Assembly (NCBI RefSeq): GCF_949987535.1
Contig: NC_080079.1
Span: forward strand, 58,831,613 to 58,895,612
Source of the DNA: Balaenoptera acutorostrata
Lineage: Eukaryota > Chordata > Mammalia > Artiodactyla > Balaenopteridae
Length of the DNA: 64,000 bases
Reading direction: 5' to 3'
Shown: positions 56,731-64,000 of the stretch, piece after piece
Layout of the letters: each line of letters opens with the position of its first letter
Position numbering within the stretch: the first letter of the stretch is position 1
The notes under the pieces: model-generated
Database searches by the model: none
What the model was told of the DNA's origin: nothing
The model's input: only the letters and a program-made list of their open reading frames with translations
Program-made: the position numbers and the translations under genes

Positions 56731-57035
56731 TAAAATTTTATTTATTTATTTATTTATTTATTTACTTATTTATGGCTGTGTTGGGTCTTCGTTTCTGTGC
56801 GAGGGCTTTCTCTAGTTGCGGCGAGCGGGGGCCACTCTTCATCGCGGTGCGCAGGCCTCTCACTATCGCGGCCTCTCCTGTTGCGGAGCACAGGCTCCAG
56901 ATGCGCAGGCTCAGCAATTGTGGCTCACGGGCCTAGTCGCTCCGCGGCGTGTGGGATCTTCCCAGGCCAGGGCTCGAACCCGTGTCCCTTGCATTGGCAG
57001 GCAGATTCTCAACCACTGCGCCACCAGGGAAGCCC
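56731..57035 (-). mobile_element. Long CHR-type SINE
   Basis: TTTA repeats, 'gggtcttcgtttctgtgcga', 'agggctcgaacccgtgtccc' and 'ccaccagggaagccc'. Target-site duplication 'tatatattcttttt' at 56717-56730 and 57036-57049. Confidence 0.95.
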
Positions 57036-57051
57036 TATATATTCTTTTTAA

Positions 57052-58604
57052 GAAAAATTTTGTTGAAGTATAGTAGATTTACAATGTTGTGCTAATTTCT
57101 GCTGTACAGCAAAGTGACTCAATTATACATATATATATTTTCATATTCTTTTCCACTATGGTTTATCACAGGATATTGAATATATTTCCCTGTGCTATAC
57201 AGTAGGACCTTGTTGTTCATCCATCCTATATATAATAGTTTGCATCTGGTAATCCCAAACTCCCAATCCTCCCCCCACCCCACCTTGGCAACCACCAGTC
57301 TGTTCTCTATGTCTGTGAGTCTGTTTCTGTTTCATAGATAAGTTCATTTGTGTCATATTTTAGATTCCACATATAAGTGATGTCATATGGTATTTGTCTT
57401 TCTCTTTCTGTTTTACTTCGCTTAGTATGATAATCTCTACGTCCATCCATGTTGCTGCAAATGTCATTATTTCATTCTTTTTAATGGCTGAGTCATATTC
57501 CATTGTATATATATATACCACATCTTCTCTATCCATTCATCTGTTGATGGACATTTAGGTTGTTTCCATGTCTTGGCTATTGTAAATAGTGCTGCTATGA
57601 ACATAGGGGTGCATGTATCTTTTTGAATTATAGTTTTGTCTGGGTATATGCACAGGAGTGGGATTGCTTGATCATATGGCAACTCTGTTTTTAGTTTTTT
57701 GAGGAACCTTCATACTGTTTTCCATAGTGGCTACACCAATTTACATTCCCACCAACAGTGTAGGAGGGTTCCCTTTTCTCCACACCCTCTCCAGTATTTA
57801 TTATTTGTAGACTTTTTAATGATGGCCATTCTGACTGGTGTGAGGTGGTACCTCACTTTTGTTTTGACTGGCATTTCTGTAATAATTAGTGATGTTGAGA
57901 ATCTTTTCATGTGCCTCTTGGCCATCTGTAAGTCTTCTTTGGAGAAATGTCTAGTTAGGTCTTTTACCCATTTTTGATTGGGTTGTTTGTTTGTTTGTTG
58001 TTATTTAATTGTAGGAGCTGTTTGTATATTTTGGAAATTAAGCCCTTGTCAGTTGCATCATTTGCAAATATTTTCTCCCAGTCCGTAGGTTGTCTTTTCA
58101 TTTTGTTTACGGTTTCCTTTGCTCTGCAAGAGTTTATAAGTTTGATTCGGTCCCATGTGTTTATTTTTGCTTTTATTTCCATTGCCTTGGGAGACTGACT
58201 TAAGAAAACATTGGTGCGATTTATGTCAGAGAATGTTTTGCCTATGTTTTCTTCTAGGAGTTTTATGGTGCCTTGTCTTATATTTAGGTCTTTAAATCAT
58301 TTTGAGTTTATTTTTGTGTATAGTGTGAGGGTGTGTTCTAGCTTCATTGATTTACATGCGACTGTCCAAATTTCCCAACACCACTTGCTGAAGAGACTGT
58401 CTTGTATATTCTTGCCCCTTCCATCGAAGATTAACTGTCCATAGGTGTGTGAGTTTACTTCTGGGCTCTCTTTTCTGTTCCATTGATGCATATGTCTGTT
58501 TTTGTGCCAATACCATGCTGTTTTGATTACTGTAGCTTTGTAGTATTGTCTGAAGTCTAGGAGCGTTATGCCTCCTGCTTTGTTCTTTTTCCTCAGGATC
58601 TTCT
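57052..58604 (-). mobile_element. 5'-truncated L1 (ORF2 C-terminus and 3' UTR)
   Basis: About 1.55 kb, antisense. The 3' UTR (57052 to about 57460: 'gttgtgctaatttctgctgt', 'gctatacagtaggaccttgt') is followed by the ORF2 C-terminal region to about 58604, 'tgctttgttctttttcctca'. A younger-type copy, with minus-strand frames still recognisable. It covers about the part of ORF2 that is missing from the gap-truncated L1 at 31614. Confidence 0.93.
57467..58182 (-). pseudogene. L1 ORF2 C-terminal remnant
   Basis: Three successive frames: 58182-57964 ('[20 protein letters not shown]', 'LISKIYKQL'), 57925-57731 ('[20 protein letters not shown]', '[20 protein letters not shown]', '[13 protein letters not shown]') and 57682-57467 ('[19 protein letters not shown]', 'TIAKTWKQPKCPSTDEWI', 'MWYIYIQWNMT'). 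They cover the C-terminal half of ORF2, including the Cys-rich 'HCWWEC' region. Frameshifts separate them. Missing on the 5' side are the endonuclease and RT, lost by 5' truncation at insertion. Confidence 0.9.
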
Positions 58605-58810
58605 TTTTATCTTCTTTTAATCTCCTTTTATGAATTCCTGAGGATATGTAGTCAGCCTATGGAGTTAGAGACCCTAGTTTGAGTAAGGAGGTATCCCATA
58701 TATGCTAATGATTTCTGTGAAGACTGTACAGGAGGATGGTTGCATGGGAGTGCTGCTTATACGCGTGGGGCTACAAGGTACTCACACATGTACCTCTTCT
58801 TTGTATTTCT

Positions 58811-59140
58811 TTCTTTTAATTATAGTTAATTTACAATGTCATGTTAGTTGCAAATGTACAGCAAAATGACTCAGTTATATATATCTTATATATATATTTT
58901 ATATATATATGTTCTTTTTCAGATTCTCTTCCATTATAGGTTATTACAAGATATTGAGTATAGTTCCCTGAGCTATACAGTAGGTCCTTGTTGTTTACCT
59001 ATTTTATATATAGTAGTGTGTTTACCTATTTTATATATAGTACTGTGTATGTGTTAATCCCAACCTCCTAATTTATCTCCCCCCCTCCCCTGCTTTTCCC
59101 TTTGGTAACCATAAGTTTGTTTTCTATGTCCTTGAGTCTA
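58811..59140 (-). mobile_element. 5'-truncated L1 3' UTR
   Basis: 'aattatagttaatttacaat', 'ggttattacaagatattgag' and 'tggtaaccataagtttgttt'. Target-site duplication 'ttctttgtatttct' at 58797-58810 and 59142-59155. A 28-base unit starting 'tgtttacctattttatatat' is present in tandem at about 58990-59045. Confidence 0.93.
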
Positions 59141-60179
59141 TTTCTTTGTATTTCTCTTGAACAGAACTCTAGGTTCTGGAGTAACCCAGAGTTACCCATT
59201 GGTATGATGAAATCCTTCATAAGTTGAGATGTCAAAGCAATTATCTTATGGCTTTCTGAGTTCCCAACTCTATATTACAGTCAAATTGAACCTGGAAGGT
59301 TCTTTCTCGTGGTATCCATTATGATGCAATTTGGCATCCTCTCCAGCCTAAATCAATACATTTCATCATTAAAAAGTTCAACCTCTTTGTAAAGAGCTTT
59401 GGTTTTCAGCTTGGTTGGGGTTGGGGCAGAAACGCCTTGCTCTGCTGGCCTGTGGACCACTGGCTCTTAACGAAACCCTGCAGAATGTGTGTACCTTTAA
59501 AGCAGAGAATCATGGAAGGCCGGCATGCAGTAAGAAATGACCAAGTTCAACCTCTTTGTTTTACATGTTGAGAAGTCAGTGCTGAACTTCTCAAAGAGAA
59601 CACAAACCTTAAAAAAAAATCATACTTATTGAGTGTGAAGAATAAACACGGAAAGTCTGTCTTTTCTTGTTAGAAACACTGTAGTCTGGTTCAAGGTGCT
59701 CTGGGATGGTCCCGGTACTTCCATCATTTGGCTACAGGACCTTAGCTCAAATGTGGGAGGTTTCTTGAACCGTTGGTTAATGCAGAGAGGCAGATCTGAC
59801 TCCCTTGTCCTGATTTCAGGCTGCTCAGGCCACCAAGCTGTCCCAGCCTTTGTCATATGCCATCACATGTGTGTGTATGTCTGTCCTCTTCTAGTACAGA
59901 ATTCCCAGATTATATGAATACGTCTTGTTGGCAAAAAGATTCTGTGGTCAAATAATTGTTGAAGTGCAGAGTTAAATAATGAACATTTCCTAGGACTTCT
60001 TAGAACATTTAATATGCCCACATGCATTGCAAATCTCCACCAGGGGCATAAGCAGTATGTTGCAATTCACTTATTTTTTTGAACCGGAGACTTTTATTTT
60101 TAGGGCATATCTGGTGGGACCTGGAAAAACACTATGTTACCTAGATTTTAATCCCCTGTCCACAGTTATAATGACTTAG

Positions 60180-60262
60180 TCCTCCTTGTGCCCTAAACTC
60201 AGTGCACTATGCTGGGCACATGACGGGTTACCAAACATGTTTAATGAAAGAATGAGTGAAGT
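60180..60262 (+). repeat. L2 3' tail
   Basis: 'agtgcactatgctgggcaca' and 'aacatgtttaatgaaagaat' fit the L2 end. 59156-60179 and 60263-60700 have no recognised feature. Confidence 0.5.
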
Positions 60263-60699
60263 TCCGCGTTTTCCCGAGTTCTCAATTTGCTCATCTGCCA
60301 TATGTAGAAGTAAGAGTACATGTTATTTTGCTTGGTGGTTTTAACATGTTCAGAAGGAGAAGGATTTGAATGAATATACATTGTTAAACTGGGAAATACT
60401 TTGTGTATTTTGTGTTACCATCAATATCAGAACAACCACTACCAATCTATTACTATTAATAGGTGCTTCACAGAAAATTGTTTCTTTTAACCTTTGCTCT
60501 ACATGGAGTATTATATATCTCATAAGTTTTATTACCATAATATATATAGCTTTTAAATAGAATCAGGTAGAATTAAATAAAATTTACCAAACATATGTAA
60601 ATGGACCATTTGCTGGATCCTTGCTTTCTAAGTTGCCTAGGCCTGAAGAAAAGGGTACTCATATATCTAGATAAATATTCACCTGCAACCCTCATTCAT

Positions 60700-60830
60700 C
60701 TGGTTATAACTATATATGATAATTATTACTACAGCTATATGTGTGTATATATTTATGTTTTGTATATATATGCATATACTACTTGCTCAATAAATGTGTG
60801 TGTGTATATATATATGCAAATATGATTTTT
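60700..60830. repeat. TA/TG-rich simple stretch
   Basis: Mixed 'tatatatgcatat' and 'gtgtgtgtgtatatatata' runs leading up to the SINE at 60831. Confidence 0.8.
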
Positions 60831-60831
60831 A

Positions 60832-60881
<50 letters not shown>

Positions 60882-61145
60882 TGGCTGTGTTGGGTCTTCG
60901 TTTCTGTGCAAGGGCTTTCTCTAGTTGCGGCGAGTGGGGGCCACTCTTCATCGCGGCACGCGGGCCTCTCACTATCGCGGCCTCTCTTGTTGCGGAGCAC
61001 AGGCTCCAGACACGCAGGCTCAGTAATTGTGGCTCACGGGCCTAGTTGCTCCGCGGCATGTGGGATCTTCTCAGACCAGGGCTCGAACCCGTGTCCCCTG
61101 CATTGGCAGGCAGATTCTCAACCACTGTGCCACCAGGGAAGCCCT
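60831..61145 (-). mobile_element. Long CHR-type SINE
   Basis: A long (TTTA)n tail, 'gggtcttcgtttctgtgcaa', 'agggctcgaacccgtgtccc' and 'ccaccagggaagccc'. Target-site duplication 'gcaaatatgattttt' (60816-60830) and 'gcgaatatgatttat' (61146-61160). Confidence 0.95.
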
Positions 61146-61164
61146 GCGAATATGATTTATCAAG

Positions 61165-61295
61165 CAACTACTATGAGCCAGGTATGGTGACAGGCACTTT
61201 TTTATTTATTGTCCTCATCCTCACAATAACTCTGCAAAACCTGGCATTATTATCCCTAGTCTAACAAGAGAAAGCTAAGGCCTAGAAATGTTTGA
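61165..61295 (-). repeat. MIR SINE
   Basis: 'tgagccaggtatggtgacag', 'tcatcctcacaataactctg' and 'attattatccctagtctaac' are the reverse complement of MIR. Confidence 0.75.
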
Positions 61296-61589
61296 TAAGC
61301 ACCCAGAAGTTTAGGGACCCTGTGCCTTAATTCTCCAAAAGAATCCTCAAGATGTACTTGCTCAGCCTAAAACAGACTTGCTCATATCTTGCATTTATAC
61401 CCTGGTAAGTTATGGCCCATGCCCAGAACAAGAATATCCAACCGGAATGGAGGGCTGACAGTAGCCAAGCAACAGAGAGTAATATTTGAAGCCTAACACT
61501 GTATTACTGTAACTCAAGACGGCCCAAGGCCCAGAAGAAGGGCAGTTTGCCTCAAGTCACAGTGGACACTGACACGATGCCATCACACA

Positions 61590-61805
61590 CCTGGCATTAT
61601 TCTCAGCTTTTTACCTTGCTCACAAGCCTCACGATAACCATACATGGGCTACAATTATTTAAATCGTTTTGCAGATAAAGTAACACAGAGGCCTAGAGAG
61701 TTAGAGCAATTTGCCCATGGTCACAGAGCTGGTAAATGGCCAGCTGGGACTTGAACCCAGGTAAAGTTAAATTTAGCAGCCGGGTGCTTAACTCCTAAAC
61801 CAGTA
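61590..61805 (-). repeat. MIR SINE
   Basis: 'tttgcagataaagtaacaca', 'tttgcccatggtcacagagc', 'ggccagctgggacttgaacc' and 'cgggtgcttaactcc'. Reverse complement of MIR, well preserved. 61806-62639 has no recognised feature. Confidence 0.88.
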
Positions 61806-62639
61806 CAAGCAGTCTTAACACACCTACTGCCTCCTTAAATCCTGCTCTACCTCGGTTGCCAAGTCCTAATCAATCCAAGGGTTCTTGTAACCATGTTATC
61901 TTGTAACCATTACCTTGTGATGTTGTATTACCATAACTGTCTCCCCAGTGAGCCAGTGGTTCTCCCCTATGTGCCTCCACAAACCCCCATCGAAGTCACT
62001 GGACCATAGGCGTTCAGCTGCTCTCCCTTGCAGTCCAATTCTCCTCTTCCTCACTGTTCACACTACGCCCAGAGTTTTGCCTTCTGATGTAAGGTTTACA
62101 GGGGAGTCATCGTCACACAATTACCCTCAACCATGCAGCGCTGACAATGCAATCATCTGTCAGCAAATGAGCTGAGCGGTTCCTGCATGAGGCTGTCTGG
62201 ACCACATTTGGCAAAATCAGGTTATGACCTTCATGCCTTCTAACCAAACTCAAACAATAGAGCTCTCCCTTACCCAGAATGGGAGCACAGTTTTCTCTGG
62301 CTTTCCTGCCCACATACTGAGATTCACATAGAAGCCACAAAGCTAGAGGGAAAATACCTCAAGACAAAATGCTTTTGTCCCGTCTCCTTAATAAGAGTTG
62401 AACTTGTTTTATAGAAGGCTCTTGGAAACCAATTATAATATTTCCTGCACATTTTTTTTTTCACTTAGGAGTGTGTTCCCAGTGTTATACCTGGCAGGTT
62501 TGTCTTCTGGGTAGTCAAAATTTAATCATTTTATTTAGTCAGTGGATAGGGTAAAGACTGATTTAGAGACCATGGGACACTCAGACAAGGCACAAAGCCC
62601 CTCTGTGCTATTAATACTGACCAGGTGAGGAAGACCCTC

Positions 62640-63772
62640 TATCTCTTCTCTCTCTTTTCTCACGACATACTATTATGAAAAAATTTCCAACATACAGAAA
62701 GTTAAAAGGATTTTACAGTGAATAACCCCCTCACCCGTACTTAGGTTTTATTTCACTTGCTTCATGTCACGTCTATCCCTCTGTCCATCCTTCTATCCAG
62801 TTACCAATCCATCTTACGTTAAAGTGCATTTTAAGTAAGTTGCAGACTTTGGTACACTTCACTCCAAATACTTCAGCACACATAGTCTTAATTAAATTTA
62901 ATATTTATTTATGTTTCTCTCTTACTTGTGAATTTTGAGGTAAAGTTTGCATACAGTAGTGTAGAAATCTTAAGTGGACCCTCCACTGACTTTTGACATC
63001 TGCATACGCCTGTGTAATCCAAACCCCTATCAAGGTATAGAATATGACCATTACTCCAGAAAGTTTCCTCGTGCCATATCCTGCTCAATCTACAAACCCA
63101 CCTCCCCGGGGGCAATCAATGTTACAATTTTTTCCCCACTATAGATTAGTTTTGTTTGCTCTGGAGTGTCATATATATGGAATCATAGAGTAGGTACTCT
63201 TTTGGGTAAGTTTCCTCCCTCAGCATAATGTTTTTGAGATTCATCCATGTTGTGTGTATCAGTAATTCAGTCGTTTTTACTGCTGAGTAGTATTCCCTAT
63301 GTATAGCTATACCATAGTTTGTTTATCCATTCACCTGGTTATGATTACCTGGGCTGTTTCCAGATTTTGGCTATTGTGCATAAAGCTGCTGTGAATTTCT
63401 GCGTACAGGTCTTTGTGTGCACATATGCTTTCATTTATGTTGGGTAAATAAATAGGAGTAAAATTGCTGGTGATAGGGTATATGTATGTTTAGTTTTATA
63501 AGAAATTGCAAACCCTTTTTTCAAGTAGTTATCTCATCTTACACTCTCGCCCACCATGTTTGAAAGTTCAGTTTGCTCTACATCCTCACTGACGTTGGGT
63601 GTTGTCAGTCTTTTTAGCCATTCTGGTGGTGGTGTAGGTATCTCACTGAGGCATTAATTTACATTTCCAAGATGACAAATGATATTGAGCATTTTGTCAT
63701 GTCCTTATGGCCATCCACATATCTTCTTTTGTGAATTGTCTACTCAAAACTTTTGCCCAATTTTTTTTTTTT
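62640..63772 (-). repeat. Ancient L1 3' UTR and ORF2 C-terminal region
   Basis: 'aaatttccaacatacagaaa' and 'tacttcagcacacatagtct' (3' UTR side), then 'attcatccatgttgtgtgta', 'gaattgtctactcaaaactt' and other reversed ORF2 text. No open frame. Confidence 0.8.
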
Positions 63773-64000
63773 AAAGGAAGTGTCTGGTCAAACCTTGGCC
63801 CTGGTTCCAGGGAGACCAATCCACAACCTTGTGCATGTGCTTGTATTCAGAAGCCCCAATCCATTCCTGCTTCTCTAACCCCTGCCCAGGCTCAAAAGAC
63901 CCTGAAGAGAGAATTTTTGAATAAATGTTGATCACACTCCTCATTTGTTGGGCGCTGCCAACAGGCAGCAGGAAGGGACGGCTTGTTAGCAAAGCCTGGC
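63773..64000. other. Unidentified stretch to the end of the window
   Basis: No repeat or exon recognised. The 74-codon plus-strand frame (63707-63931) begins within the L1 and is not supported. Confidence 0.4.

Overview
The window is 64 kb of mammalian nuclear DNA, almost certainly from a cetacean or a close relative. The diagnostic repeats are tRNA-Glu-derived CHR-type SINEs: one short copy (10.5 kb) and five long copies (17.0, 23.0, 27.5, 56.7 and 60.8 kb). CHR SINEs are known from whales, hippos and ruminants. I see no Bov-B LINE or Bov-tA SINE, which a ruminant window of this size would normally carry, so Cetacea is the best guess. L1, L2, MIR, MaLR and MER fragments make up most of the rest. 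I found no host protein-coding exon, no tRNA or rRNA gene and no CRISPR array. The open reading frames are either retroelement relics or chance frames.

Layout. 0-9.3 kb: a mosaic of old and younger L1 pieces on both strands, one MaLR LTR and MER fragments. It includes an L1 on the minus strand (about 5.66-7.8 kb) that has lost ORF1 and most of ORF2 but keeps its GC-rich 5' UTR. 10.3-10.9 kb: a lone LTR split by a short CHR SINE. 11-15.9 kb: mostly unique sequence with MIR, MER5-like and L2-like relics. 16.0-23.5 kb: a class I endogenous retrovirus on the minus strand, with both LTRs and decayed gag, pro and pol but no recognisable env. Two SINEs and an L1 tail are nested in it. 24-31.4 kb: largely unique sequence with L2, MIR and one SINE. 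31.4-31.6 kb: an assembly gap of 200 N. 31.6-36.2 kb: a 5'-complete minus-strand L1 that runs into the gap. 36.2-44.1 kb: MIRs, a terminal-inverted-repeat DNA element, a third L1 5' UTR fragment, and an old plus-strand L1 region that carries an internal duplication. 44.1-56.5 kb: the least repetitive part, with MaLR fragments and candidate conserved non-coding stretches. 56.6-64 kb: L1 3' ends, two long SINEs, MIRs and an old L1.

None of these elements looks able to move now. The retroviral and L1 frames are broken by stops, frameshifts, lost catalytic residues or nested insertions. The younger elements lie strongly on one strand (minus). This is what one expects inside a large intron of a plus-strand gene, though an intergenic desert is also possible. 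I saw no convincing new gene system. The points most worth checking are the probably mis-sized L1 gap, the same retroviral LTR hit twice by SINEs near its TATA box, hairpin-repeat growth inside a MaLR LTR, an L1-derived insert duplicated 1.3 kb away, and antisense open frames in the L1 5' UTRs.
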